NCBI GenBank assembly: GCA_963767635.1
Contig: CAVYEM010000003.1
Span: forward strand, 310,001 to 374,000
DNA from: CAVYEM01 sp963767635
GTDB taxonomy: Bacteria > Vulcanimicrobiota > Vulcanimicrobiia > Vulcanimicrobiales > Vulcanimicrobiaceae
Length of the DNA: 64,000 bases
Direction: 5' to 3'
The position numbers were made by a program, and so were the translations under genes. This document shows, piece after piece, positions 26,257-35,224 of this stretch. Position 1 is the stretch's first letter, and each line of letters starts with the position of its first letter. Below the pieces are notes generated by a model. The model saw only the letters and a program-made list of their open reading frames with translations, did no database searches and was not told the DNA's origin.

Positions 26257-27924
26257 GTGAACGTGCCGGATACGGAAGTAAAGGACCTTCGCGTCAGCGC
26301 TCCGCGCCGCTGGTCGGACGAATTGGGCGGCATTCGATGGTTGCCGCGCCTGATCGACAAAGCCCGCGCCGCCATGCGAGGCGCGCTGGGGGATTATCTG
26401 TACGGACAGAGTCCGATGGATCGCAGCCTCCTGCGGGCGCTGGGGTTGAGCTATCGCGATTTCACGTCAATCGTTCGTCAAGCCGGCGATGACGATGGAA
26501 AAGTGCTCGCGCTTTTGGAAGAGCGTTCGCCGGAAGGCCTCGCGTTGGCAAGGCGTTGGAGCGAGAGACTGGAGCGGCGTCACAAACCGTTTTTGTATCT
26601 GGTCGACTTAGACGACGGGTACATCGGCGGCCCAATGCAGGCGCTTCGCTCGATCGTGCGCATTTTGGCCGGGCTATTGACCTGGTACGTGCGCTATCGC
26701 TGGCCGGCCAGGGCGTCGCTCATCGGCCTGGAGATCGAAGCGGAGCACGCAGGGGTGCGTGCCGCTCAGGCCCGCGGCGCCGAGGAGGAGCCGTACCGCT
26801 GGCTCACGCCGCAGAACCTGGACGTGAGTTGGAAGATTCTGCTATCGGTGGTCTTGATTTTTCTGATCTTCAACTATGTGATCCACTTCATCGAGCGCAT
26901 CGGCATCATCTTCATCATCATCATCGGCGCCATTTTCTTTGCATATCTGATCTATCCGATCATTCGGTGGCTGAACAAGAAACTGCCGTTGATCTTGGCG
27001 ATTCTGCTGTTGTACGCCGTGATTGCGGGATTGGTTGCGCTCGGACTCTTCTACATCGTTCCGGCGGTTGCGTCGGAAGTTTCGACGCTCATTCACGACT
27101 GGCCGACGATCCAAGCCAGGATCGCCAACTTTATCAACGATCCGCACAACCCGGCGCTGCGGCACCTGCCCTCGTTCGTTCGCAGCGAGATTTCGAAACT
27201 GCCGCAAGAGATACCCCAGTGGCTTCAGAAGCATGGTGCCGCCACGCTGGGGAATACGCTGGTCGTCCTGGTTGGAACGGCGGCCTTCATCGGCGCGTGC
27301 GTCGCGATTCCCGTACTGGGAGCGTACCTGCTGTACGATTCCGAGACGATCAAGCGATTCTTCATCGGGTTCATTCCCGCGCGCAAACGCGACTCCACCC
27401 TGACGATGCTCGGTGAATTGGAACAGGTCATCGGCGGGTTCATTCGCGGACAGCTCATGGTCGGCGCGTCGGTCGGCACGCTCATCGCCGTCGGGCTTTG
27501 GTTCGTGGGTGAACCGTACGCGATTCTGATCGGCGTCATCGCGGGTGTTCTCGATCTCATCCCGTACATCGGTCCGGTGATCGCGGCGGTTCCCGCGCTC
27601 ATCATCGCGTTCGTTACCGGCGGCTTCCCACTGGCGCTCAAAGTTTTGATCGTCTTCGTGCTGGCCAATCAGGCCGAAGGACACATCATCGCGCCCAACA
27701 TTGTGAGCCGCACGATTCAGCTCAGCCCCAGTGCGGTCGTCGTTGCGATCCTGATCGGCGGCGAGCTCTATGGGGTGCTGGGAATGTTCATCGCCGTGCC
27801 GGTGGCGGGTATCATCCGCGTGCTCTTGCTGCACATCATACCGGGATCCGTCAGCCGCGATGAGGCCAAGCCCGTGCTGACCAAGGACCCGCACGACAGC
27901 GCCGAAGAAGTGGCGGCACCGTGA
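26257..27924 (+). CDS. DUF5069 domain fused to AI-2E family transporter
   Basis: 555 residues, uninterrupted. Residues about 8-150 match DUF5069 (KDLRVSAPRRWSDELGGIRW, LPRLIDKARA, LGDYLYGQSP), a soluble domain of unknown function. From about residue 190 an AI-2E/PerM exporter-like protein begins, with eight helices including the characteristic PALIIAFVTGG and the final EGHIIAPNIVSRTIQLSP. AI-2E family proteins export small molecules or act as Na/H antiporters. The start is an ATG-less GTG at 26257. The stop overlaps the arginase start (GTGA). Confidence 0.85.
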   Translation: MNVPDTEVKDLRVSAPRRWSDELGGIRWLPRLIDKARAAMRGALGDYLYGQSPMDRSLLRALGLSYRDFTSIVRQAGDDDGKVLALLEERSPEGLALARRWSERLERRHKPFLYLVDLDDGYIGGPMQALRSIVRILAGLLTWYVRYRWPARASLIGLEIEAEHAGVRAAQARGAEEEPYRWLTPQNLDVSWKILLSVVLIFLIFNYVIHFIERIGIIFIIIIGAIFFAYLIYPIIRWLNKKLPLILAILLLYAVIAGLVALGLFYIVPAVASEVSTLIHDWPTIQARIANFINDPHNPALRHLPSFVRSEISKLPQEIPQWLQKHGAATLGNTLVVLVGTAAFIGACVAIPVLGAYLLYDSETIKRFFIGFIPARKRDSTLTMLGELEQVIGGFIRGQLMVGASVGTLIAVGLWFVGEPYAILIGVIAGVLDLIPYIGPVIAAVPALIIAFVTGGFPLALKVLIVFVLANQAEGHIIAPNIVSRTIQLSPSAVVVAILIGGELYGVLGMFIAVPVAGIIRVLLLHIIPGSVSRDEAKPVLTKDPHDSAEEVAAP

Positions 27925-28814
27925 GTTCCACCATGCCTTCGCACAGCGTCCGGCGCGTCGACATCATCGGCGTGCCGATGGATCTTGGAGCCAGCCGCCG
28001 CGGCGTGGACATGGGGCCGTACGCCGTTCGCTACGCGAAGCTGAACGAACGCCTGCGCCGGCTCAACATCGCCGAAATCTACGATCGAGGCAACTTAGCG
28101 GTGCCGCAGCGCGAAGAGTTCGATCACGGCGATCGCGGCGCCAAATACTACGACATCATCGATCGCGTCTGCACGCAGCTCGCCGGCGCGGTAGAGAATA
28201 TCGTGCGCACCGGAGGCTTTCCCATCGTGCTCGGCGGCGATCATTCCATTGCAATGGGGACTTTGCAAGGATTGACGCAGGCGCGCGGCGTGCCGCCGGG
28301 TCTGGTGTGGATGGACGCGCACAGCGATATCAATAGCCCGCAGAGCTCTCCATCCGGCAACGTGCATGGTATGCCGCTGTGGTTTGCACTGCAAAAAGGC
28401 TATGCGGATCCGGCGCGCACGGTGCAAATCGGTCTGCGCGACGTGGACGTTTCGGAGAAGGAGAACCTGCGCGCGTCCGGCGTGACCGCGTTTACCATGA
28501 GCGACGTCGACAGGCTCGGCATGACGCAGGTGATGCAGCGCGCGATCGACATCGCGGGAGCGGACGCGCGGCCGATTCACATGTCGTTCGACATGGACGG
28601 CATCGATCCGAGCGAAGCGCCCGGAACCGGGACGCCGGTGAAAGGCGGATTGAGTTTCCGCGAAGCGCACCTCGCGATGGAAATGCTGGCCGAATCCGGA
28701 CTGCTGGGATCGATCGAGATGGTTGAAATAAATCCGATTCTCGACACGCGCAACCAAACCGCAGTTTTGGCTGTCGGCTTGATTTGCTCGGGCTTGGGCA
28801 AGTCGATTTTGTAG
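27921..28814 (+). CDS. rocF: Arginase
   Basis: 297 residues of the ureohydrolase fold. It hydrolyses arginine to ornithine and urea at a two-manganese centre. Metal ligands and active-site loops are seen in VLGGDHSIAMG, VWMDAHSDINSPQSSPSGNV (with the arginase-specific Asn/Ser and His in HGMPL) and SFDMDGIDPSEAPGTGTPV. GTG 27921 overlaps the preceding stop; ATG 27933 is an alternative four codons later. No urease or ornithine-cycle gene is nearby. Confidence 0.93.
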   Translation: MSSTMPSHSVRRVDIIGVPMDLGASRRGVDMGPYAVRYAKLNERLRRLNIAEIYDRGNLAVPQREEFDHGDRGAKYYDIIDRVCTQLAGAVENIVRTGGFPIVLGGDHSIAMGTLQGLTQARGVPPGLVWMDAHSDINSPQSSPSGNVHGMPLWFALQKGYADPARTVQIGLRDVDVSEKENLRASGVTAFTMSDVDRLGMTQVMQRAIDIAGADARPIHMSFDMDGIDPSEAPGTGTPVKGGLSFREAHLAMEMLAESGLLGSIEMVEINPILDTRNQTAVLAVGLICSGLGKSIL

Positions 28815-28908
28815 GCGCAAGTTCAGAAAAGCTCGGCGTTATCTAGCGGCCGTCATGGTGAGGTATCGAACCACTCGCTAACGGTGACCACGCGGTCATG
28901 GTGACGAC
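28815..28908. other. Intergenic leader before the repeat array
   Basis: Ninety-four bases between the arginase stop and the 38-bp repeats. It contains related scraps such as GGTCATGGTGACGACTG just before the array. No gene, hairpin with U-tract, or promoter is evident. Confidence 0.5.
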
Positions 28909-29161
28909 TGCGCTCAGCCGTCCTTCGACAAGCTCAGGATGACAACTGCGCTCAGCCGTCCTTCGACAAGCTCAGGATGACAACTGCGCTCGGCCGTCCT
29001 TCGACAAGCTCAGGATGACAACTGCGCTCGGCGGTCCTTCGACACGCTCAGGATGACAAGTGCGCTCAGCCGTCCTTCGACAAGCTCAGGATGACAACGT
29101 TATGCTCAGGATGACAAGTGAGCTCAGCGTTCTTCGACAAGCTCAGGATGACAACTGCGCG
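28909..29161. repeat. Array of about six 38-bp direct repeats
   Basis: Head-to-tail units beginning TCCTTCGACAAGCTCAGGAT and continuing GACAACTGCGCTCAGCCG start at 28921, 28959, 28997 and 29035 (each exactly 38 bp), then 29073 (truncated), a fragment at 29103-29130 and a last copy from 29131. Differences are single substitutions (CAGCC/CGGCC, AAG/ACG). There are no unique spacers, so it is not CRISPR. The array ends one base before the TonB-like stop codon. The core looks like a short repeat that is widely dispersed in environmental genomes, from memory only. Confidence 0.9.
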
Positions 29162-29928
29162 CTAAAGCTTGATGCGGGCGACGCTCTCGCAGCTCACGCC
29201 GCCGCCGCACACGCCCGCATCCCAATTCGCGTCGGCGAGAATGTTTTCAATCTCTTGTTCGAGTCTGTGAATCGATCGGTGGTTCGAACGACACGTGTTT
29301 GGTGCGGCCATCCTCACCAACGGTGACGATCAGCGTTACGTGAACGTTTACGCGCTTTGCTGAGCTGGGCGCGCACGCCGGGATCGAGCACGGGATCCTG
29401 CACGGCTCCAAGCGGCAGGACGCCGCCGCGATCGGCGACGCCGCTCGTGTCTACGGAACGCGCCTCGATCGTGGCCTCCGGCTGCGGCGTGCGCACGGCA
29501 TTGCTTTGCGTGCTGGCAAGCGGCATCGAGCTCGCCGAGGCTTGGGCGTAGAGCGGAGCCGGCCGATGCGCCGCACTATGGCGCGGTGCCTTGGCAACGG
29601 GGCCTAGCGGACCATTGATCGAGGTGGGGCGAGCGTGGGGACGCCGCGTATTGGCCGTCAGTTCGCTCCGGTGGCGCGCGAAACTGATTTTGCGCGCGCG
29701 CTGAGCCTTCTCCGGGACTGCCGCGGGGCGCACGGCAGGTGCCGGACGCTGCGTCTGGACGCGAATGACGCGCGCGAACGAGAGCGCTTCGATGGGCTGC
29801 GGACCGGCAGATTGCGCCGGCATCCAAGTGGGAAGGAAGAGCGCGATGAGCGCGTGCACGCCCAGCGATGCAATCAGCGCCCGCCGCAGAATCCGGTTCT
29901 CGCCCCAAGCCCGCGTCGACGTTGCCAT
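29162..29928 (-). CDS. TonB-like energy-transducing protein, frameshifted
   Basis: ATG 29928 opens a protein with one N-terminal membrane anchor (LRRALIASLGVHALIALFLP), then a long Pro/Ala/Arg-rich linker, as in TonB. After VRAQLSKA the frame shifts (about 29345) to RVNVHVTLIVTVGEDGRTKH, and again at about 29265 to IENILADANWDAGVCGGGVS, ending in a TAG at 29162-29164. The restored C-terminus matches a TonB C-terminal fold of beta-strand, helix, strand. It would couple inner-membrane proton force to outer-membrane receptors; no exbB, exbD or receptor gene is in the window. Confidence 0.65.
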
Positions 29929-30000
29929 GTTCCCTACGAAAACGAGACTACGACCGCGGCCGTGACCAGCCCCCCTTCCTCGCCCCTTAGGAGATCGCTT

Positions 30001-30264
30001 TTGCGAGACACCAACATCGTTTTGTACCAAGCCGAATGGTGCCCGTACTGCGCGCGCGTTCGCGCAAAGCTGACCGATCTGCTGCTCGACTATAAGTGTG
30101 TGAACGTGCCTCAGGCGCATTCGCAGCGCGGCATCGTCGAGCAGGTTTCCGGGCAAACCGGAATTCCCGTCATGGTGGACGGCGAGGTCGTGCTGGACGA
30201 CGACGACGACATTATTCCGTACCTTGAAAAAACGTATGGCGAACCGCGAGCCGCGGAGACTTAG
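30001..30264 (+). CDS. Glutaredoxin-like protein
   Basis: 87 residues from TTG 30001, eight bases after an AGGAG site at 29988-29992. Thioredoxin fold with the active-site pair in YQAEWCPYCARV, the cis-proline segment GIPVMVDGEVV, and a C-terminal helix DIIPYLEKTYG. It reduces disulfides or glutathione/thiol mixed disulfides. A longer reading frame upstream (from 29635) runs antisense to the TonB-like gene and is not coding. It converges with the DUF92 gene, overlapping by four bases. Confidence 0.85.
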   Translation: MRDTNIVLYQAEWCPYCARVRAKLTDLLLDYKCVNVPQAHSQRGIVEQVSGQTGIPVMVDGEVVLDDDDDIIPYLEKTYGEPRAAET

Positions 30265-31036
30265 CGAATCGCCACCGACAGGCTCCAAGCCAAGAGCGCC
30301 CCGGCAAATGTCGCGCACGCGTTGACCGCATCATTGTCCATCCACCGCAAGCCGCGGACGCGCTGCGTGCGTGCACCGCAGACGTGCGGATCGGTTTCGC
30401 ACGCGCGAGCGCACGAAGCGCAGTAGCGCAGCTGCTGAAGCGTGGCCCGAGGAGTGAATCGAGCAGCGCGCCGGCAAACCCCGCAACACCGACAATCCAC
30501 CAATTTCCCACGCCCAGTGCCCAAGCCGGCAGTGCGACTATGAATGCGCCGGCGACTTCCGCCATAGTTCCCACGGGCGTGACGCCGCCCGAAAGACCGC
30601 GCGGCAGCGGGCGCAGGGTGAGAATGGAGCGCGGGGGCGCCTTCGCTAGCGTGCCGAGTTCGGTTCCCCACGTGTCGGACGACGCCGCGGCAAACGCGCC
30701 CGCAAACGCGGCCGCGAGGGGCGCATTTCCCAATGCCGCCGCCAGCACCGCGCACGTTGCCGCGACACCGCCGTTGGCAAAGACTTGCCCTGCGTCGCGC
30801 GCGCCGGATTTGCCGGTATCGATCAGCGCTCGTTTGCGCGCGCGTCCCACACGCGAGAGGATCGTCGAGGGAATAAAAAAGGCGAAGAGCACTGCGGCAA
30901 ACTGCCACGACCCCGCGCTAAAAACGCCGGCGCCGACGATCCACGCGGCAACCGCGCCGCTCGCCGTCAGCATGCGCAGTCGCCACGCAAACAACGCGAC
31001 TGCCGCCGCGGCGATCGCCCCGACGACGATAAGCAC
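30261..31036 (-). CDS. DUF92 family membrane protein, frameshifted
   Basis: A six- or seven-helix protein of the DUF92/TIGR00297 type. Seen are GKSGARDAGQVFANGGVA, AASSDTWGTELGTLAK, PPRSI and the glycine-rich LSGGVTPVGTMAEVAGA. The frame then shifts at about 30455; the other frame gives the conserved end HVCGARTQRVRGLRWMDNDA. In plants and cyanobacteria relatives act as phytyl-phosphate (VTE6-like) kinases, so a prenyl-phosphate role is conceivable, not shown. GTG 31036 overlaps the hemD stop by one base. Confidence 0.75.
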
Positions 31037-31809
31037 TACGCGGCGGAAAGATGACGTTCGATGGCGGACAGCAACCCATCCGACGTGAACTCGTCTGCGA
31101 CCACGTCGACGCGCATGCCGATTTCGCGTGCTGCCTGCGCGGTGATCGGACCGATGCACGCGACTACCTTGTCTGCCGCGCTGCGAGCAGCAGCGGCGTT
31201 GCCGCCGCTGTTGTGCGCAAAGCCGCGAACGGTGCTCGCGCTGGTAAACGTGAGGACGTCGCTGCGCGCAACCTTCGTCCGGAACTCCGGATCGTCGGTG
31301 AAGACGGTCTTGTATCCGGCCACGACGCGTGGTGACAAACCGCCGTCGCGCAACTGCCGTTCCAGCACGTCGCGCGCTTCTTGCGCGCGAAAGATCAGAA
31401 TGCCGTCACCCGGTGTGCTCGCGGTCAGCAACGCATCGGCAAGGTATTCCGCCACGTACGACTGCGGAACCAAATCCGCGTAGATGCAGCGCTCGCGCAG
31501 CGCGCGCGCCGTCATGCGCCCGATAGCGGCGATTTTGCACGGGCCCAAAAAACGCGCATCTTCCCGCCGCGCATCGAGGAGATCGAAAAATGCGCGCACG
31601 CCGTTGGCGCTGGTGAAGACGATCCACGCGAAGGCCGGTGCGTGATAGACCGCTTCTTCGGCGGCCGCTTCGTCGTCCGGAGAAGCGATTTCGATGGTCG
31701 GCGCAAGAATCGGCTCGGCGCCGACGGCGCGCAGCCCCTTCGCAAAATCCCCGCTTTGGTGAGCGGGGCGCGTAATCAGCACGCGTTTGTCGTAGAGCGG
31801 CGAGTGCAC
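31036..31809 (-). CDS. hemD: Uroporphyrinogen-III synthase
   Basis: 257 residues from GTG 31809. It cyclises hydroxymethylbilane to uroporphyrinogen III. The family is divergent, but the two-lobed pattern is present: KRVLITRPAHQSGDFAKGL, FAWIVFTSANGVRAFFDLL, then the second lobe with ILIFRAQEARDVLERQL, DVLTFTSASTVRGFA and ACIGPITAQAAREIGM. It overlaps the hemA 3' end by 34 bp and comes last among the haem genes. Confidence 0.9.
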   Translation of the reverse strand: MHSPLYDKRVLITRPAHQSGDFAKGLRAVGAEPILAPTIEIASPDDEAAAEEAVYHAPAFAWIVFTSANGVRAFFDLLDARREDARFLGPCKIAAIGRMTARALRERCIYADLVPQSYVAEYLADALLTASTPGDGILIFRAQEARDVLERQLRDGGLSPRVVAGYKTVFTDDPEFRTKVARSDVLTFTSASTVRGFAHNSGGNAAAARSAADKVVACIGPITAQAAREIGMRVDVVADEFTSDGLLSAIERHLSAA

Positions 31810-33137
31810 GGTTCGACATCGGCCGTCGATTGCGACGGACGTGTTTGCGCCGGGTCGGACACCGCATTGAGTTCGAAGAGCTCGTCGAGCAGTCGAACGT
31901 GCTCGAGCGCTTCGGAGTGGTTGTTCACGGCCTTGTCGCGGATTTTGGTCACGACGGTGTGCAGCAGCTTTGAAATGACGGTCATCGACATGCCGGTGAT
32001 TAGCATTTTTTCGCGATCGCTCAGATCCGGACAGCGCGCAAAGAGCCGTTCGAGTTCCGCTGCGCGTAGCGCTTCCGCTTTGCTCGTGAGCGAGGCGATG
32101 GCGGGAACAGCAAGCCGGGATTGATACCACCGGTTGAAGCGCTCGCGGTATTCTTCGATGATCTCCTCGACTGCCGGTATTGCCTCGCGCCGCACTTCGA
32201 GCTTTCCTTCGACGTGCGATTTGAGTCCGTCGATGTCGATCAAACGCACGTTTGTCACGTGCGAAACGTCCGGATGAACGTCGCGCGGCACCGCGATGTC
32301 GATAATCAACAGCGGACGATCGGGGCGCCGGTTCATCGCCGCAGCGATGATGTCGGGCGTAATGACGAACTGCGATGCGCCCGTCGAAGTCAGCGCGATA
32401 TCCGCGGCCGTGAGCGCATCGAGCAGCGCCGGCAATTCCACGGCGTGCCCGAACCCGAGTTCGCCAATCACGTCTTGCGCGTGTTGCATGGTGCGGTTGC
32501 CGACGATCAGGTTGCGCGTACCTTCAAGACGCAGGCGCTTGGCGGCAGTGCGGCCCATTTTTCCGGCACCGATGATGACGACGGTGCGATCGCGCAGCGC
32601 GCCGAGCTGCTCGCTCGCGAGCTCGATTGCTGCAGTGGCAATCGACACCGATTCATCCCCGATGCGCGTTTGAGTGCGCGCCGTTTTCCCAGCGCTCATT
32701 GCCTCGCGAAACAGACGGTCCAGCGTCTTGCCCAGCGAACCGGCCTGTTGCGCGGCAGCGAACGCGTCCTTGACTTGCCCCAGAATTTCCGCTTCGCCGA
32801 TCAGCATCGAGTCCAAGCCGGTACTCACGCGCAAAAGGTGCTCGACTGCCTGCTGCCCGAGCAGCGTGTAGAGATACGACTCGAGATCGTACGAGACCAT
32901 GCTGTGGCGGAAGTTCAGCAGAAACGACTTCAGCTGAGCGGCGCCCGCTTCGAAGTCGGTGACGTTGGCATAAATCTCCAAGCGTCCGCACGTCTGCAGC
33001 ATGACGGCCTCGTGCACCGCTTCATAGTCGCGTAGAGCGACCAGCGCGGTTTCCATGTGCGAGGCGGGAAACGCGTGGCGTTCGCGCACTTCGACGGGCG
33101 CGGTGTGATGGGAAAGCCCAAGACAAACGAGCGGCAT
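31776..33137 (-). CDS. hemA: Glutamyl-tRNA reductase
   Basis: 453 residues. It reduces glutamyl-tRNA to glutamate-1-semialdehyde with NADPH, the first step of the C5 pathway. Seen are the N-terminal GLSHHTAPVEVRER, the catalytic Cys in LQTCGRLEIYA (Gly replaces the usual Asn), LIGEAEILGQVKDAF, the Rossmann loop VIIGAGKMGRTAAKRL and the C-terminal dimerisation helices. The last 20 residues are a hydrophilic tail that overlaps hemD. Confidence 0.94.
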   Translation of the reverse strand: MPLVCLGLSHHTAPVEVRERHAFPASHMETALVALRDYEAVHEAVMLQTCGRLEIYANVTDFEAGAAQLKSFLLNFRHSMVSYDLESYLYTLLGQQAVEHLLRVSTGLDSMLIGEAEILGQVKDAFAAAQQAGSLGKTLDRLFREAMSAGKTARTQTRIGDESVSIATAAIELASEQLGALRDRTVVIIGAGKMGRTAAKRLRLEGTRNLIVGNRTMQHAQDVIGELGFGHAVELPALLDALTAADIALTSTGASQFVITPDIIAAAMNRRPDRPLLIIDIAVPRDVHPDVSHVTNVRLIDIDGLKSHVEGKLEVRREAIPAVEEIIEEYRERFNRWYQSRLAVPAIASLTSKAEALRAAELERLFARCPDLSDREKMLITGMSMTVISKLLHTVVTKIRDKAVNNHSEALEHVRLLDELFELNAVSDPAQTRPSQSTADVEPCTRRSTTNAC

Positions 33138-33296
33138 GGTTAGCCGGTATATCGGGACGTAGTGGCCGGAACGGCCCGGGCACCATCGCGTACGCGCGTG
33201 CCTTGCCGGTGTTGTCCTATAGCGGATGCTCCTTCCGAGCGGCGGACGATCGCTATTCGCCGTTCCTCAATCCTAGAACGACTCTGAAGCGCTCGA
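33138..33296. other. Intergenic gap between hemL and hemA
   Basis: 159 bp without a supported gene. On the minus strand it could hold a hemA leader or promoter, but no convincing -35/-10 pair or riboswitch fold was recognised. Confidence 0.4.
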
Positions 33297-34631
33297 CTAA
33301 TGGTTTTGTCCCACGGCCTTGCCGCCGTCGGCGACGGCCGCCGCTTGCAACTGCGCGAGCGCGTCGTCGGCGGCGGCGATCGTGCGTTCGATTTCGCGCG
33401 TCCCGTGCGCGCACGAAATAAAGCCTGCTTCAAAGGCCGACGGCGCCAAATATACTCCGCGATCGAGCATGGCGTGAAAAATTCGGGCGTACAGCGCGGT
33501 GTCCGACTTCATCGCATCGTCCAAATCCCGCACCGGTCCGTCCGTAAGGAACGTGCAGAACATCGATCCCGCGTATGCGCTGCAATGCGGAATTTCGTGC
33601 TTGGCGTACACTTCGTGCAGTCCGTCGCACAGCAGTTTCGCGAGCACTTCGAGCCGCTCGTACAGCGTTGCGTCGCTTTGAATTGCGCGCAGCGTCGCAA
33701 TTCCCGCCGCCATCGCGAGGGGATTGCCCGAGAGCGTGCCGGCTTGATAGATCGGACCGTCGGGCGAGAGTTCGCTCATGATCTCGGCGCGGCCGCCGAA
33801 CGCGCCGACGGGCAGACCGCCGCCGATTACTTTGCCCAGCGCCGTGAGATCGGGAACGATGTTCTCGCGCTCCTGCACGCCGCCGCGGCCGATGCGAAAT
33901 CCCGTCATGACTTCGTCGAAAATCAGCAGTGCGCCGTGCTGAGTGCACAGCCCGCGCAGCGCCTGCAGATAGCCGGGAACGGCAAGAATCAGTCCCATGT
34001 TGCCCGCGTACGGTTCCACGATTACCGCGGCAATTTGGCCTGGATGCGCCTCGAAGACGTCGCGCACGGCTTGCGCGTCATTGTATGGAACCACGATCGT
34101 ATCGCTCGCGACGCCGGCGGTAACGCCGGGCGAATTCGGGACACCGTTCGTGAGCGCGCCGCTGCCCGCCGCGATGAGGAACGCATCGCCGTGGCCGTGA
34201 TAGCACCCGGCAAACTTGACGATCAGGTCGCGTCCCGTGTACCCGCGCGCCAATCGAATCGCGCTCATCGTAGCCTCCGTGCCGCTGGAGGTGAAGCGCA
34301 CGCGTTCCAGCGCCGGCATCATGGCGCGGATCAGTTCGCCAAGCTCCGATTCCGCTTCGGTCGGCGTGCCGAACGAGGTTCCGCGCTGCGCCGTCTGCGC
34401 GATCGCTTTGACGACCGCGGGATGCGCGTGCCCCAAAATCAGCGGTCCCCAGGAGAGCACGTAATCGACGTACTCGTGTCCGTCGACGTCGTACAAAAAC
34501 GGCCCCTGGCCGCGCTGCATGAACACAGGGGAGCCGCCCACGGCGCGAAACGCGCGCACGGGGGAGTTTACTCCTCCCGCGATAATGCCGCGCGCTCGTG
34601 CAAACGCTGAGATGGACCGTTCTAAACGCAA
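33297..34631 (-). CDS. hemL: Glutamate-1-semialdehyde 2,1-aminomutase
   Basis: 444 residues, a fold-type I PLP enzyme that makes 5-aminolevulinate. Conserved are GGVNSPVRAFRAVGG, LSWGPLILGHAHP, FTSSGTEATMSAIRLARG, FAGCYHGHGDAFL, FDEVMTGFR, the PLP lysine in TALGKVIGGGLPVGA, and QAGTLSGNPLAMAAG. It works with glutamyl-tRNA reductase encoded just downstream. Confidence 0.95.
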   Translation of the reverse strand: MRLERSISAFARARGIIAGGVNSPVRAFRAVGGSPVFMQRGQGPFLYDVDGHEYVDYVLSWGPLILGHAHPAVVKAIAQTAQRGTSFGTPTEAESELGELIRAMMPALERVRFTSSGTEATMSAIRLARGYTGRDLIVKFAGCYHGHGDAFLIAAGSGALTNGVPNSPGVTAGVASDTIVVPYNDAQAVRDVFEAHPGQIAAVIVEPYAGNMGLILAVPGYLQALRGLCTQHGALLIFDEVMTGFRIGRGGVQERENIVPDLTALGKVIGGGLPVGAFGGRAEIMSELSPDGPIYQAGTLSGNPLAMAAGIATLRAIQSDATLYERLEVLAKLLCDGLHEVYAKHEIPHCSAYAGSMFCTFLTDGPVRDLDDAMKSDTALYARIFHAMLDRGVYLAPSAFEAGFISCAHGTREIERTIAAADDALAQLQAAAVADGGKAVGQNH

Positions 34632-34646
34632 TGCGGACCTCTGCCT

Positions 34647-35222
34647 TTAATGAACCAACGCTCGGTAGTCTGCCGCCGTGTTAACGTTCGCAAAGACGCG
34701 TTCGTCCGGGAAGCGGATGCGTTTGGCTCGTAAACGTTCGACGGCGGCAGCCACGCCTCCCGACCCCTCACGCAGCACCTGATGCGCCGCCCCCAAGAAC
34801 GCGACGCGGTCGTAGAGGGCGCACAGCGGCTCCAAGCGACCGGCGGCGTTGACGGGAACCACTGCCTCGCACTCCGGCTCCCACGCATCGGCCAGTTGCC
34901 GCAGCACGGCCGCCGTCAGGAACGGTGCGTCCGCCGCCACCACGTAAGACAAACGCTGCGAGATGCAGCCGAACGTCGAGTAAATCGCCGCCAGCGGCCC
35001 ACGCCCGTGCCAGCGGTCCACGACGACGGGACACTCCAGCGCCACGTCGATCTCCCGGGGAAACGCGCAGTTGGCCGAAACGTAGACCGGCCCGGCCGCG
35101 CGCACGTTGCGGTAGACGCGCAGCAGCAGGGGCATACCGCCCATATCGAGTTCCAACTTGCCGGGTAGGCGCGATGCTTGACCGCCGGCCAGAATGACGA
35201 CGGCAATCGCGGGCTGCGTCAT
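34647..35222 (-). CDS. mobA: Molybdenum cofactor guanylyltransferase
   Basis: 191 residues. MobA adds GMP to molybdopterin to form the bis-MGD cofactor of DMSO-reductase-family enzymes such as formate dehydrogenase. Seen are the nucleotide loop LAGGQASRLPGKLELDMGG, DRWHGRGPLAAI and the metal site VVAADAPFL. The lysine and Arg positions fit, although the loop reads ASRLPG where SRRMGG is common. It is set between hemB (2-bp gap) and hemL (15-bp gap) in the haem cluster and partners functionally with fdhD at 15034. Confidence 0.85.
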   Translation of the reverse strand: MTQPAIAVVILAGGQASRLPGKLELDMGGMPLLLRVYRNVRAAGPVYVSANCAFPREIDVALECPVVVDRWHGRGPLAAIYSTFGCISQRLSYVVAADAPFLTAAVLRQLADAWEPECEAVVPVNAAGRLEPLCALYDRVAFLGAAHQVLREGSGGVAAAVERLRAKRIRFPDERVFANVNTAADYRALVH

Positions 35223-35224
35223 CG

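Noticed and set aside
26842..27894. A 350-residue minus-strand ORF opposite the AI-2E gene
   Set aside because: Its charged low-complexity sequence is the antisense of membrane helices; the plus-strand gene explains the region.
28909..29161. Possible CRISPR array
   Set aside because: The 38-bp units are contiguous, with no variable spacers, and no cas gene is near.
33138..33296. Possible tRNA or riboswitch upstream of hemA
   Set aside because: No cloverleaf, T-loop or known riboswitch core could be folded by eye.
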